From assembly GCF_900169565.1 (NCBI RefSeq), contig NZ_LT828648.1, positions 372,001 through 436,000 of the forward strand: a stretch of DNA of 64,000 bases, in the 5' to 3' direction. The position numbers were made by a program, and so were the translations under genes. The first letter of the stretch is position 1, and each line of letters opens with the position of its first letter. Source of the DNA: Nitrospira japonica. Lineage in GTDB: Bacteria; Nitrospirota; Nitrospiria; Nitrospirales; Nitrospiraceae. Under the pieces are notes generated by a model, which had not been told where the DNA came from, searched no databases, and worked only from the letters and a program-made list of their open reading frames with translations. Positions 26,443 through 36,190 of this stretch are shown piece after piece.

Positions 26443-27243
26443 ATGATTCATCAGGCCAACGGCATACGATTGGGCTATACCGACCGTGGAGCGGGCCTTC
26501 CCCTCGTGTTCCTGCACGCCTTCCCCCTCAATCGGACGATGTGGACCGACCAGGAAGCATTGTCGTCCCGGTTCCGGATCATCACCGTCGACCTTCGAGG
26601 CCACGGAGAATCCGATGCGCCGGCCTGGCGCTACAGCCTGGAACAGTATGCGGCCGACGTGCGCCAACTGCTGGGTCTACTCGGTGTATCGCGGGCAGTG
26701 TTCGTCGGTCTGTCGATGGGCGGCTATCTGGAATTCGCCCTCTACCGGAATTGTCCGGATCTGATACGGGGTTTGGTCTTCGCCGATACGAGAGCGGAAG
26801 CGGACGGGCCGGAGCAAGTCAAATGGCGGTTTGACCTGGCGCAGCGGACCGCGGCCGTCGGTCCCTCCGCGGTCATCGACGATATGCTGCCGAAATTACT
26901 ATCCCCTGGGGCCTATCAGCGGCGGCCGGATCTTGTGGAGCGCGTCAAATCCATTCAGGCAGCGGCACCGGTGCATGGCATCGTCGGCGATCTCATGGCG
27001 ATGGCCGAGAGGCCTGATTCAACGGCCCTGCTCGGATCCATTGCCGTCCCGACGTTGGTGATCGTCGGCCAGGAGGACGTACTGACTCCGCCCGCCGACG
27101 CCGAGCGGATCGCGCACGGGATTCCTGGAGCCCGCCTGGTCACGATTCCCGATGCCGGGCACTTAAGCAACATGGAACAGCCGGATCAGTTCAACCGGGC
27201 GCTGGCGGAATTCGCGGCCGGACTCCCCGCCGCAAGCCGCTAG
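26443..27243 (+). CDS. Alpha/beta-hydrolase
   Basis: 266 residues of a classic alpha/beta-hydrolase: oxyanion HAFPLN, nucleophile Ser in GLSMGG (about residue 92), acid in [10 protein letters not shown] and His in [11 protein letters not shown]. No lipid or secretion signal. Likely an esterase or a lactonase/enol-lactone hydrolase, but substrate cannot be told. GGGAGG precedes ATG 26443. Ends four bases into the folE gene on the other strand. Confidence 0.88.
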   Translation: MIHQANGIRLGYTDRGAGLPLVFLHAFPLNRTMWTDQEALSSRFRIITVDLRGHGESDAPAWRYSLEQYAADVRQLLGLLGVSRAVFVGLSMGGYLEFALYRNCPDLIRGLVFADTRAEADGPEQVKWRFDLAQRTAAVGPSAVIDDMLPKLLSPGAYQRRPDLVERVKSIQAAAPVHGIVGDLMAMAERPDSTALLGSIAVPTLVIVGQEDVLTPPADAERIAHGIPGARLVTIPDAGHLSNMEQPDQFNRALAEFAAGLPAASR

Positions 27244-27881
27244 CCCAGGTCTCCCACTCCATTCCGGCTGATCAGCTTAAGAAATTCCGCGCGGGTTTGT
27301 TGCTGAGTCCTGAACGCCCCCAGCATGGAGCTGGTGACGGCGATGGTGTTCTGCTTTTCGACGCCCCGCATCATCATGCAGAGATGCTGGGCCTCCATGA
27401 CGACGCCGACCCCATGCGCGTTCAGCTTCTGTTTCAACGTTTCGGCGATTTGCGTCGTCAGCCGCTCCTGCACTTGTAGCCGCCGGCTGAATGCGTCCAC
27501 GACGCGGGGGATCTTGCTGAGACCCACGACTTTCTTGTTCGGCAAATAGCCCACGTGGCATTTTCCAAAGAACGGCAACATGTGATGCTCGCACATGCTG
27601 AAGAAGTCGATGTCCTTGACGATGACCATCTCGTCGTATTCGATCGGGAATAGCGCGCCGTTGAGAAGGTGGTCGATGTTCTGATGATAGCCCCTGGTCA
27701 TGAACTGCAGCGCCTTGGCGACCCGCTCCGGGGTCTTGAGCAAGCCGTTGCGGCTCGGCGTTTCTCCCAGCGCTTTGAGCAACTGCGCGACCAGGGATTG
27801 AATATGCCCCTCATCCGCCGGACGCTTGACCGGCGGCAGATCCTCGATGCGTTGCAAGGTACGACGGCGTAATTTTGCCAT
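27240..27881 (-). CDS. folE: GTP cyclohydrolase I
   Basis: 213 residues. Converts GTP to 7,8-dihydroneopterin triphosphate, the entry to folate and tetrahydrobiopterin-like pterins. Zinc and active sites are kept: [37 protein letters not shown] with conserved ribose contacts, and the late [12 protein letters not shown] with the second Cys. It lies 27 bp after the PTPS-type gene in the same direction, so they form a pterin operon. Confidence 0.96.
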   Translation of the reverse strand: MAKLRRRTLQRIEDLPPVKRPADEGHIQSLVAQLLKALGETPSRNGLLKTPERVAKALQFMTRGYHQNIDHLLNGALFPIEYDEMVIVKDIDFFSMCEHHMLPFFGKCHVGYLPNKKVVGLSKIPRVVDAFSRRLQVQERLTTQIAETLKQKLNAHGVGVVMEAQHLCMMMRGVEKQNTIAVTSSMLGAFRTQQQTRAEFLKLISRNGVGDLG

Positions 27882-27908
27882 GGAGATTCCTATCCTTCGC
27901 GAACTCGT

Positions 27909-28319
27909 TCAGCGTGGCCCGGTCGGAGCCGCATACTCGAAATAGTTGTCCCGGGTTTCGATCACGCCCACCTTTTCCAGTATTCCGGCCGGCAGTTTGG
28001 GCGCCAGCAGGTTCCAGATGAGCTTGACCAGGTTCTCACCGGTCGTGGTGAGCGCGGCGAATTCCGAATCCTGATTGAGATCCTGATGGTCGAATCGTTC
28101 GACGATCGTCTCCTCCACGATCCGGTCCAGGCGCTCGAGCGCGACGGCGCCTTCGTTCGCCCCGCTTCGGACCGTGACCAGCACGACGTAATTGTGGCCA
28201 TGGCCGTTGGGATTATTGCACTTCCCGAACGCCGTCCGGTTTTCTTCGGGCGTCAGATGGTCCGTGTGCAGCCGGTGGGCGGCGCAGAACCGATACCGCC
28301 TGGTCATGGTGAACTGCAT
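27909..28319 (-). CDS. ptpS: 6-pyruvoyl-tetrahydropterin synthase, PTPS-II type (QueD superfamily)
   Basis: 136 residues. Zinc ligands are H15, H40 and H42, and catalytic Cys is C34 in the order GKCNNPNGHGHNY, that is C-x5-HGH. This is the spacing and even the wording of eukaryotic PTPS, whereas QueD for queuosine usually shows C-x3-HGH. It should therefore make 6-pyruvoyl-tetrahydropterin from the FolE product. The next-door folE supports this. The last reductase would be an SDR elsewhere. Automatic annotation would probably call it queD. Confidence 0.85.
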   Translation of the reverse strand: MQFTMTRRYRFCAAHRLHTDHLTPEENRTAFGKCNNPNGHGHNYVVLVTVRSGANEGAVALERLDRIVEETIVERFDHQDLNQDSEFAALTTTGENLVKLIWNLLAPKLPAGILEKVGVIETRDNYFEYAAPTGPR

Positions 28320-28357
28320 GCGCGTCCGTGGGTCAGGATTTCACGTGGGAAAAACGA

Positions 28358-28397
28358 AAAGCCAGGATCGCCCGTTCAACCGAGCGGCCCTGGCTTT
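28358..28397 (-). terminator. Rho-independent terminator after erpA
   Basis: On the minus strand the stem AAAGCCAGG pairs with CCTGGCTTT and is followed at once by TTTTCGTTTTT-like sequence (rather than GC-rich DNA). It lies about 50 bp after the erpA stop, on that transcript. Confidence 0.7.
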
Positions 28398-28446
28398 CTC
28401 TGTCGCTCCCTATCGTCGGCGCTCGTACGGCAAGCCCGTAAGCCGT

Positions 28447-28767
28447 TTATGCGCTGAATGAGCTGCCGCACCCGCAGGTCGTCTTGGCTTGCGGATTCTT
28501 GATGGAGAACCCGGAACCTTGCACGCTGTCGACGTAATCCACTTCCGCGCCCTGGAGGAGCGGTGCGCTCTGGGAATCCATGATGACCTTGACGTCGCCT
28601 TTTTCGATGACGGTATCGTCCTCGGCCATCTTGGACTCGAACGCCATGCCGTACTGGTAGCCGTGACAGCCGCCGCCGCGGACGTAAATCCGCAATCCGA
28701 CTATGTCTTTTTCTTCCTTCATCAACTCTTGAATCTTCTGTTCCGCCACCGCTGTGATCGTCACCAT
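28447..28767 (-). CDS. erpA: A-type iron-sulfur carrier (ErpA/IscA/HesB)
   Basis: 106 residues. The three Cys of A-type carriers are present: one in YVRGGGCHGYQYGM and two in the end CGCGSSF. It hands Fe-S clusters to target proteins; with the ferredoxin and NuoF upstream in the same direction it likely serves respiratory complexes. AAGGAGG lies just before ATG 28767. Which of ErpA, IscA or SufA it is cannot be told from this alone. Confidence 0.9.
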   Translation of the reverse strand: MVTITAVAEQKIQELMKEEKDIVGLRIYVRGGGCHGYQYGMAFESKMAEDDTVIEKGDVKVIMDSQSAPLLQGAEVDYVDSVQGSGFSIKNPQAKTTCGCGSSFSA

Positions 28768-28835
28768 CGTGGGCCTCCTTGCTCGTCAGCCAGACCTTCC
28801 GGGCCTGCCTGGATTCGCTTTAGTGTAACACCTCT

Positions 28836-29183
28836 CTACCGAATATCAACACCCCGCGCTTCAGATTGTCCCGTGGACGGCGCCGCCCACTTTGATTCCG
28901 GCACTCTCACCACGACGTCACCCAGAATCTTGGCCTGGCATCCGAGGCGGTGCCAAGGCTCGCTGAGCGCTTCACGATCCAACAAATCTTGCTCCTCGAA
29001 ATCAATCTCCGACAGATGCTCTCCCCCGCTCTGCACCTCAACGCGGCAGGTCGTGCACGAGGCGTTGCCGCCGCAGTCGTGGTTCAACGGGAATCCCAAT
29101 TCCTTCGCGGCGTCGAGCAGGGTGGTATTCCGCGGCACCGAGCCGCTCCTGCCTTTCGGATGAAGAAACGTCACGTGAGGCAT
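28836..29183 (-). CDS. 2Fe-2S ferredoxin
   Basis: 115 residues. Plant/adrenodoxin-type cluster Cys at 37, 43, 46 and 82 (CGGNASCTTC, then LGCQAK). It starts 10 bp after nuoF ends, so the two are co-transcribed. This is a likely electron partner for complex I or for a ferredoxin-dependent carboxylating enzyme. The extra tail after residue 100 is of low complexity. Confidence 0.9.
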   Translation of the reverse strand: MPHVTFLHPKGRSGSVPRNTTLLDAAKELGFPLNHDCGGNASCTTCRVEVQSGGEHLSEIDFEEQDLLDREALSEPWHRLGCQAKILGDVVVRVPESKWAAPSTGQSEARGVDIR

Positions 29184-29193
29184 TCATCCCTCG

Positions 29194-30495
29194 TCAATGG
29201 ACCGTCGTGTCTACCGGTGCCGCCGGGTAGGGACAGCGGTGTAGCCGAATATGCTCTTCGAATTCATGACGAAACAGCTTCACGCTGCTCTGGACCAGCA
29301 CGGACGCGCCCGTCACGAGCGTACAGTAGCCGGTGCCTTTCACAAAGCCGCAGAGTTGGAGCAGACTGTCCAAATCTTTTTGTGTCCCTTCCCCGGCTTC
29401 GATCTTTGTCATCAGGTTCGCGAGATTGATGGTGCCCATCCGGCACGGCGGGCACTGGCCGCAACTTTCGCCCTTGAAGAAATTCGAAAACTTCAGCGTC
29501 TGACGGACCATACAGGTCGCATCGTCGACCACGATCACGCCGGCCGAACCGAGTCCGGTCCCCGCCTTCTTCAGCGAATCGAAATCCATCGCCAGATCCA
29601 ATTGATCGGCGGTGATCATCGAGAACGCGGGACCACCCGGAAACACCGCCTTGATCTTTCGGCCGCCCGGCACGCCGCCCCCGCACGTCTCGATCAACTG
29701 CCGGATCGTGATTCCCATCGGCATTTCATAGACGCCGGGACGGTTGACCGCCCCGCTCAGCGAAAACATCATCGTGCCCGGACATTTTTCGGTGCCCACT
29801 TGCGTGAACCATTGGGCGCCCTTGTACAAAATGCGCGGGATGTTGCACAGCGTCTCGACATTGTTGACGAGCGTCGGTTTGCCGTAGAGACCGAAGTCCG
29901 TCGGATAGAACGGCGGCTTTTGGCGCGGCATCGCGGGCCGGCCCTGCATGGACTCCAGCATCGCCGTTTCTTCGCCGGCCACATAGCTGCCGTGCCCCTC
30001 GAATACCTGGAGATCGATGTCGATGCCGCTGCCGAGAATGTTCTTGCCGACGAAGCCCCGCTCCTTGGCTTGGGCCAATGCCCGCTTAAGATTTTCGCGT
30101 TCCTCCTCGTACTCGTGATTCACGTAAATGAAGGAGGCCTTGGCCTGGGCGGTGTGGGATGCGATCAGACAGCCTTCGATCAGCTGATGAGGTGCCGTTT
30201 TCAGCAAATGCCGATCCTTGAAGGTCCCCGGCTCATGTTCTCCAGCATTACAGACGAAGTAGTGCTCTTTCACTCGATGATTCAAGACCTTGTCCCACTT
30301 GACGCCGGTCGGGAAGCCCGCCCCGCCGCGGCCGCGAAGGCCTGAGGCCTTCAGCTCCTGTACGACTTGCTCCGGGGACAGCTCCCTGACGCATTTCTTC
30401 CAGGCCTCATACCCCCCGACTTTCAGATACGCATCGATGTCCCAGGGGGGACCGTCCAGCTTTTGTAAGACACGAGGTTCCGTCAGCGTGACCAT
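29194..30495 (-). CDS. nuoF: NADH-quinone oxidoreductase subunit F
   Basis: 433 residues. NADH site GLRGRGGAGFPTG near residue 52, FMN site with GEETAMLESMQG, and 4Fe-4S ligands ESCGQCPPCRMGT plus a later Cys. It is the NADH-oxidising part of complex I at the cytoplasmic side. No other nuo genes are next to it; a 2Fe-2S ferredoxin follows. The lone setting suggests it may belong to a variant complex I or to a ferredoxin-linked dehydrogenase. Confidence 0.95.
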   Translation of the reverse strand: MVTLTEPRVLQKLDGPPWDIDAYLKVGGYEAWKKCVRELSPEQVVQELKASGLRGRGGAGFPTGVKWDKVLNHRVKEHYFVCNAGEHEPGTFKDRHLLKTAPHQLIEGCLIASHTAQAKASFIYVNHEYEEERENLKRALAQAKERGFVGKNILGSGIDIDLQVFEGHGSYVAGEETAMLESMQGRPAMPRQKPPFYPTDFGLYGKPTLVNNVETLCNIPRILYKGAQWFTQVGTEKCPGTMMFSLSGAVNRPGVYEMPMGITIRQLIETCGGGVPGGRKIKAVFPGGPAFSMITADQLDLAMDFDSLKKAGTGLGSAGVIVVDDATCMVRQTLKFSNFFKGESCGQCPPCRMGTINLANLMTKIEAGEGTQKDLDSLLQLCGFVKGTGYCTLVTGASVLVQSSVKLFRHEFEEHIRLHRCPYPAAPVDTTVH

Positions 30496-30627
30496 AGTGC
30501 CGGTACTATACGGGGGCCAGGCCGGTCCGTCAAGGCAAGGACAAGAGAATAGGCCTGAATCTCAATGGGTTAGGACCACAGCCCTAGGATGGACTGGGTA
30601 TATTGGTCTGGTGAGCCGGTAGACATA

Positions 30628-30658
30628 CGAGGCCGGTCGGACTTCCGCACCGGCCTCG
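30628..30658. terminator. Hairpin after the PuuD-like gene
   Basis: CGAGGCCGGT pairs perfectly with ACCGGCCTCG around an 11-base loop, 10 bp past the PuuD-like stop. No T-run follows, so it may be a terminator aided by Rho or a stabilising end. Confidence 0.6.
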
Positions 30659-30667
30659 CAATTTCCA

Positions 30668-31255
30668 CTACTTGAAGTGGCTGCCCGCCCCCATGAAGAA
30701 CAGCATGGGAATGGACAACAGAAAATTCACGCGGGAGGCCAGCAATGCCGTCCGGCCCCACTGAGCCATCTCGGCCGGAGCCGGTGTGCCCTGTGCCGCC
30801 GCCGTCACCGCCGCGATGATTTTTTTCTGGTTGGGCCAAATGACGGCATGCACGTTCACCATCATGATGATCCCCAACAGACCGCCGATGGCGAGAGCAT
30901 AGGCACCCGTCCCGCCGTGCATATACAGCTTGCCGTAGAGCAGGATCCCCGCGAGCACCGTCACCGTGGCGCCGTGACGAAACCAGTTCAACGCCGACGG
31001 CATCAATTTCGGGATGACGACGTTCTTAGTCGGGCCATCCAGGCTTTTCATGAACGCGGCATTGATCAGGTTGAAGAAATACAGCAATCCGATCCAGGTG
31101 ATTCCCGCCAGGAAGTGGATCCAGCGCAACAGGATTCCGGCCCAATCCGCGTCGCCGGCGCCGACGCCCGAAAGGCCGAGATAGACAATGATCAACACGA
31201 CGGAGAGCGCGAAGCCGGCTCCTATCGTTTGCATCGGATCTTCAAGAAACTTCAT
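30668..31255 (-). CDS. PuuD-like membrane protein
   Basis: 195 residues with about five membrane helices (about 12-32, 42-62, 95-115, 122-142, 168-188). The stretch ILLRWIHFLAGITWIGLLYFFNLINAAF and WFRHGATVTVLAGILLYGK are typical of urate-hydroxylase PuuD-like proteins. The His in RWIHF and WFRHGA suggest heme binding. Members lacking the cytochrome tail, as here, have no shown urate role; a respiratory or electron-carrier role is as likely. GGGGGA precedes the ATG. Confidence 0.75.
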   Translation of the reverse strand: MKFLEDPMQTIGAGFALSVVLIIVYLGLSGVGAGDADWAGILLRWIHFLAGITWIGLLYFFNLINAAFMKSLDGPTKNVVIPKLMPSALNWFRHGATVTVLAGILLYGKLYMHGGTGAYALAIGGLLGIIMMVNVHAVIWPNQKKIIAAVTAAAQGTPAPAEMAQWGRTALLASRVNFLLSIPMLFFMGAGSHFK

Positions 31256-31620
31256 AGATTCCCCCGTTCATTGTTCAGTGTAAAGCTGATGGCGTGTTCT
31301 GTACTGTAGCGCCTCTTCCGTTGTCAAGCGCGAGCGCGGCGCCGCACGCGACCGCGCACGTGATCGTGTCCCGGCTGCCAGAAGACATCGTAAGGGCCTG
31401 CTGTCTCCGGCGTTCGAGCCCGATCGATGGAGAGGAGACCAACTCGCTGGGGCGGAGACGGCGGGATTTCGGCGAGGTGCGTACCGGGATCGGCGGTTCA
31501 TGGTCGGCACTGAGGATCCGCCGGACATCCGATCGTTGCGGAGACGCTACACGAAACCCTCGGACACCGGCCTGCGCCCCGGTGAAATCCGCAGCGCGGT
31601 CATGGACGGCCGTTCGGATT
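31256..31620. other. Intergenic region, nothing recognised
   Basis: About 365 bases between the mdh stop and the PuuD-like start, both on the minus strand. Open frames here have no coding character on either strand. The promoter of the PuuD-like gene should lie at its right-hand edge, near 31270-31320. Confidence 0.5.
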
Positions 31621-32559
31621 TCAGGCCATCAGCCGATCGACGACCGTACAGAGTTCACGGACCGCCGCCGCAGAAGCAGAGAGCGCGCTACGCTCTTCGG
31701 CGGTCAACTCGTACTCGACGACCTGTTCGGCCCCGCCCCTGCCAATCTTCACCGGTACGCCGACGACGACGTTCTTGAGTCCGTATTCGCCGTCGCACAG
31801 CACTGCGCACGGCAACACCCGCTTTTGATCCCGATGGATGGCCTCCACCATGTCCACGGCCGAGGCAGACGGCGCATAGAAGGCACTGCCGGTTTTCAGC
31901 AGCCCCACGATTTCGGCACCTCCGTCCCTGGTGCGCTTCACAATCGCGTCCAGCCGCTCCTTCGGCAACAGCTCCGACACCGGCCGGCCTTTGACCGTCG
32001 TATACCGCGGCAGCGGCACCATGGTGTCGCCGTGTCCGCCCAATACCATCGCCTCGACCTCGGGACCCGGCACCTTCAACTCTGTCGCGATGAACGTGCG
32101 CATGCGCGCGGAATCCAGCACGCCGGCCATGCCGATGATCCGGGACTTCGGCAGGCCGCTGACCTGAAGCGCCACGTGCACCATGGCGTCCAGCGGATTC
32201 GTCACGAGGATCAGGATGATGCCGGGAGAGCGCGAGACCAGTTCGGTCACGACTGACTTCACGATCCGCGCATTGGTGGTCAGCAGCTCGTCGCGGCTCA
32301 TACCGGGTTTACGCGGCATACCGGACGTGATGACCGCCACCGACGAGCCGGCCGTCTCGTCGTACCCGTTGGTCCCGACCACGCGCGTGCTGTAACCGCA
32401 GACCGGACCCGCCTGCGAAATGTCGAGGGCCTTGCCTTGCGGAACACCCTCGATGATATCGACCAGCACGACGTCATAGGCGTCTTTTTCCGCCAAACGT
32501 TGCGCGGTGGTCCCACCGACATTCCCCGCTCCCACTACTGTTATCTTCGGTCGGCCCAT
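31621..32559 (-). CDS. mdh: Malate dehydrogenase
   Basis: 312 residues from ATG 32559, set by GGAGGGG four bases upstream; the open frame before it lacks family sequence. LDH/MDH fold with [11 protein letters not shown], substrate-binding [12 protein letters not shown] (the second Arg before MSR marks malate rather than lactate), catalytic His in [10 protein letters not shown]. Interconverts malate and oxaloacetate with NAD(H). In an organism with a reverse TCA cycle it would run towards malate. Confidence 0.95.
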   Translation of the reverse strand: MGRPKITVVGAGNVGGTTAQRLAEKDAYDVVLVDIIEGVPQGKALDISQAGPVCGYSTRVVGTNGYDETAGSSVAVITSGMPRKPGMSRDELLTTNARIVKSVVTELVSRSPGIILILVTNPLDAMVHVALQVSGLPKSRIIGMAGVLDSARMRTFIATELKVPGPEVEAMVLGGHGDTMVPLPRYTTVKGRPVSELLPKERLDAIVKRTRDGGAEIVGLLKTGSAFYAPSASAVDMVEAIHRDQKRVLPCAVLCDGEYGLKNVVVGVPVKIGRGGAEQVVEYELTAEERSALSASAAAVRELCTVVDRLMA

Positions 32560-32658
32560 GTCCCCTCCGATCAGTCCTGATTCCTGAATGCCGAATCCAG
32601 AGCATGCGTGCGGCTGAATCCCGCCGGCATTGAACCGGCTCACCCCGACGACGCTCTT

Positions 32659-33063
32659 CTAGTGTTCGTGTTCCGTCCACCCCGCCACTTTGAAATTGAT
32701 GGTGCACACGAAATTATCTCCGTCGTAGAAATTGACCTTGATCTTCTTCTTGCCGTACGTTCGCGCCAGAAACTCCTCCGGATTGTCAACCAGTTCCTGA
32801 TACCCCCCAGCCGGGTACTCCCCGAGATCGTGAAAGACCACGATCATTCCCACTTTGACTTCCTGCAACACCTTGATCGAACACCGGGGATACACCTCCC
32901 AAAACTTGGCCTCGATCATGTCTTTCGTCGGCTCGGGACGGTCTTCCCCCGGCTTGATCGGTTGCGCAAACTTCGCCAGGCGGCGCACATACGGATACTG
33001 GTGGCCCGTGAAGAGTTTGTAGAGCCACGGCGGCACGGTCGGTTTGACAGGCTGATGAGTCAT
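32659..33063 (-). CDS. Conserved-type cytoplasmic protein of unknown function
   Basis: 134 residues without signal or membrane part. Begins with a Pro/Tyr-rich segment (PPWLYKLFTGHQYPYVRR) and contains FWEVYPRCSIKVLQEVKVGM and KKKIKVNFYDGDNFVCTINFKV, strand-rich. It starts nine bases after the VWA gene ends, so the two are co-transcribed and may act together. No family recognised. Confidence 0.7.
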   Translation of the reverse strand: MTHQPVKPTVPPWLYKLFTGHQYPYVRRLAKFAQPIKPGEDRPEPTKDMIEAKFWEVYPRCSIKVLQEVKVGMIVVFHDLGEYPAGGYQELVDNPEEFLARTYGKKKIKVNFYDGDNFVCTINFKVAGWTEHEH

Positions 33064-33072
33064 ATCAAGTCG

Positions 33073-36000
33073 TTATGTTGCAAGATGGCGATAGATGCGA
33101 GGCAGTTTGGAGGGCAACGTTTCGACACGGTCGATGACCGCATACCCCACGTCGCCATACATTCGTCTGAGATACGTATCCGACTCCCGGTCGATGGTCA
33201 CGCAAAAGGGAACGATGCCGCGCCTCTTCGCTTCCTGGAGCGCCGCCTTCGTGTCCTCCAGCGCATAGTCGTCCTTGTATTCTCCGTCCAATGGCTTCCC
33301 GTCGCTCAGCAAGAGCAAGAGCCGCGTTTTTGCCTCGTGCGCCAACAGCTTTGCCGACGCGTGGCGAATTGCGGCGCCGTCCCGGTTCTGCTGTCTCGGG
33401 CGAAGTCCGCCGAGCCGGTGCGCGGTGGCACTGCCCAGCCGCTCGTCGAAATCTTTGACGGTCAGGAACTCGACCGACGCGCGGCCTTGCCCTGAATACG
33501 CATAGAGCGCATAGCGATCGCCCAATGCATCCATGGCTTCACAGAGCAATACGAGACTTTCTTTCTCCACATCGATCACACGCCGAGCCCCGTCCAGCTG
33601 TTTGCCGGTGGATCCGCTCACATCGACCAGAAATGCCGCCGCCACATCGCGCTCCCGCTTCTCACGCCTGAGGTAGACGCGATCGCCCCCTTCGGCTCCC
33701 GCACGAAGGTCGGCGGACCGCCGCACGACCGCATCGAGGTCGATATCCTCCCCATCAACCTGCCCTGACACGCGCCGCAAGGCCGGAGGGCGCAGGCTTT
33801 CGAACACCCGTCTGAGCGACGAGATCGCACTGCGATGCGCCGTCAAAGTCGAGGACACGCACTCGTCGGATCCGGCTTCGGCCGTTCGCTCGATCACCCG
33901 GCACCAATTCATACGATAATCCTGAACGACGGTGTCCCATTCGGGATAATAGACCGCCCGTATTCCGTCGGCGTGCGTCCTGGCAGCCGGTCGCGCATCC
34001 ACGTCGAGCGCCAACAATTCCTCCACCATGGACGGCAGCGACCGGCCGCCGCCTAGTACGTCTGCCTCCGATTGCCGGTCACCTTGCCGCGCCTGCCCCC
34101 GCTCGGACGGCCGGACCATCGCCTGTTCGTCCCGTTGCGCGAATCGTCCGGCATCGTCGTGCGACTCGACGGTTTCGTCGTCACTCCGCGTGACGAACTC
34201 CGGATTCATCTCGCCACGATACGCCCAATTGGTCACCGGCCGGTAGAGGTCGCCGCTTTGTTCTGAGGAGGCCGGTCCCATGCCGACGTCCTGCTCCTCT
34301 TCACGCCGATCGCCGTCGATCATCTCGGCCCGCGGCGCCAGCAGCTCTTCCATCCGTACATATACCTCGTGCGCGCAACGGACGGCGTCTTCGGCCGACG
34401 ATGTCCCCTCCAGCATCGGTTGGCACAATCCCCAGAGGACTCCCACTTCATCACGCACGCCATGGGAAACGGCAGCGTCCGCCGACTCCCCGGTCGTGAG
34501 CCGCAGCAGGGAGTCCACGATCAATTCTTTCGCGGTTATACCCTGGGACGGATCACGCGGCGTCACGGCCTCTTCGGCCAGCCGGGTCAAATCCTCGCGC
34601 AACCCCGGATACTCCTCACGCAACAATCGCTCGACCCGCGCGTCTTCCAACAACGTCCACAGGTCCCGAATCAGGCCGGGATGCGGATATCGCCGAAACA
34701 ATTCGGCCAGCGATGAGGGCGTCGGTTCGGAGCGGCCGTACCGATCCGCGACGGCCCGGCAGAGATCGTCGAGAGACTCGAGCTTCAGACGATAGGTCCC
34801 GAATTCCAGATGGCCTGCCTCATGGGCGGCCATGACGAGATACAGCCGTTCGTTCCGGTCGGCGGTCGCGTAGCGCCGCAGCATGGCAGGCAATAGGATC
34901 GTTCGACCATCGGCGTCGACGGTCGCGCGGGCCGTGGCCGAGACGGCGGAATCGGAAAGAGCAGCGATGGCCACGTCTGTGCCGCAGAGCCCCTGCACGA
35001 ATAATTTCACCCGGCGGGCGACCCGTCGAAGCGGCACTCCGCTCAACGCCTGTTCGACCGATGCGAGAGCCCTGTGGGTTTCCGTCGCGAAGTAGGCGCG
35101 GGCGCCCTCGGCATTATATGCCAGCACCTCCATGCCCGACTTGAACCAATCGTCAAAACGGGATCCGGCATCGGGAGCCTCTCCGATCAGACCGATGACG
35201 TCCGGAGCGCGCCGCAGATAGGCCAGAGCCGATTCGGCATCCTGTTCTGCTACCAGTAGCCCATATTGGAGGACTTTCAATCGCAGTTCGGAGGACGGCA
35301 CGGAACGCAGAAGTTTCGGGGATTCCGCCAGCCACTCGATGCCGGCCTGCGGAGTGCGCCCGGCCAGGAGTGCGCCGAGAGCCACGACCTTGGATCGCAG
35401 CGGGATCGGGTCGATGTCCCGCAGAATGGCGGGACTGGTCCTCAGGAATTCGATCGTGGCGACGTAATCCGGTTTTCCCAGGCTGTTCGGCGTGATCAGC
35501 ATCATGCCGAACGACAGCCACCGCCGCACCTCGTCCAGCGGCAGCACGGAAACCAGGGCCGGAATCTGTCGGATGTACTCGAGCCCGACCACGACGTCGA
35601 CGGCCGTCAACTCCATGCCGATCTCGAGCCATCCGCGCAGGGGCTCGCCGGGCAATACGGACACAAGCTGGGGAGCCGTGCGCAGATATTCGAAAGCGAC
35701 GTTGGGATCTTGTTCGGCCAATTCCAGGCCGATTGCCAGAACGTCCGCGCGTGACGCGGGAGAGTCGATGACGCCCAGGGCGAGGGGACTATCCCTGAAA
35801 TAGCGGAGAGCCGTGGCGCCGGAGGATTCCGAAAGAGCGACGCCGAGATCCAGCCAGGCGACCACCGAGGACAGTGCCGTGCGACGGTCCAGTTCCGGAA
35901 GCGCTTCGATGGCCGCCCGGCCCGCTTTTGCGGACACAGATTCCAGTTCTTCTAAAAGCGTCAGCACGGCGGCGGGGTTGACCGACTCTTCGGCCAGTCG

Positions 36001-36084
36001 CCGTCCCAGCTGCTCGGCCGCGACCGAACCAAGCTCCGTCGTCAAACGGCCTAGGAGCTGCTGTTGTACTTGTGCGCCGGTCAT
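33073..36084 (-). CDS. Large VWA-domain protein, CbbO/NorD type
   Basis: 1003 residues. The C-terminal VWA domain (818-1003) has a full MIDAS: DVSGS at 821-825, then GAAIRHASAKL and LLLLSDGKP. The middle (about 400-560) has a metalloprotease-like AAHEAGHLEFG segment. The N-terminus (about 90-320) is a row of 40-odd-residue helical repeats, each with a form of FLRTSP or YLRRAP. The VWA partner of a MoxR-type AAA+ ATPase, it would help activate or metal-load a target enzyme; the CbbQ-like ATPase lies 1.8 kb upstream on the same strand. Confidence 0.85.
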   Translation of the reverse strand: MTGAQVQQQLLGRLTTELGSVAAEQLGRRLAEESVNPAAVLTLLEELESVSAKAGRAAIEALPELDRRTALSSVVAWLDLGVALSESSGATALRYFRDSPLALGVIDSPASRADVLAIGLELAEQDPNVAFEYLRTAPQLVSVLPGEPLRGWLEIGMELTAVDVVVGLEYIRQIPALVSVLPLDEVRRWLSFGMMLITPNSLGKPDYVATIEFLRTSPAILRDIDPIPLRSKVVALGALLAGRTPQAGIEWLAESPKLLRSVPSSELRLKVLQYGLLVAEQDAESALAYLRRAPDVIGLIGEAPDAGSRFDDWFKSGMEVLAYNAEGARAYFATETHRALASVEQALSGVPLRRVARRVKLFVQGLCGTDVAIAALSDSAVSATARATVDADGRTILLPAMLRRYATADRNERLYLVMAAHEAGHLEFGTYRLKLESLDDLCRAVADRYGRSEPTPSSLAELFRRYPHPGLIRDLWTLLEDARVERLLREEYPGLREDLTRLAEEAVTPRDPSQGITAKELIVDSLLRLTTGESADAAVSHGVRDEVGVLWGLCQPMLEGTSSAEDAVRCAHEVYVRMEELLAPRAEMIDGDRREEEQDVGMGPASSEQSGDLYRPVTNWAYRGEMNPEFVTRSDDETVESHDDAGRFAQRDEQAMVRPSERGQARQGDRQSEADVLGGGRSLPSMVEELLALDVDARPAARTHADGIRAVYYPEWDTVVQDYRMNWCRVIERTAEAGSDECVSSTLTAHRSAISSLRRVFESLRPPALRRVSGQVDGEDIDLDAVVRRSADLRAGAEGGDRVYLRREKRERDVAAAFLVDVSGSTGKQLDGARRVIDVEKESLVLLCEAMDALGDRYALYAYSGQGRASVEFLTVKDFDERLGSATAHRLGGLRPRQQNRDGAAIRHASAKLLAHEAKTRLLLLLSDGKPLDGEYKDDYALEDTKAALQEAKRRGIVPFCVTIDRESDTYLRRMYGDVGYAVIDRVETLPSKLPRIYRHLAT

Positions 36085-36190
36085 GATTTCCGTTTCGGTC
36101 CATGCAGGGGCTCGGATTGTAAAGGAGCCCCCGCCGCTTGTAAACTAGCTTTCGGTCGTCTTTCATCCTTGGACCATGAGGAGCGCCGCC

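Noticed and set aside
29251-30345. 364-residue plus-strand frame
   Set aside because: Antisense to nuoF; no ribosome site or domain.
31294-32256. 320-residue plus-strand frame over the gap before mdh
   Set aside because: Mostly antisense to mdh; the part in the gap has no domain or ribosome site.
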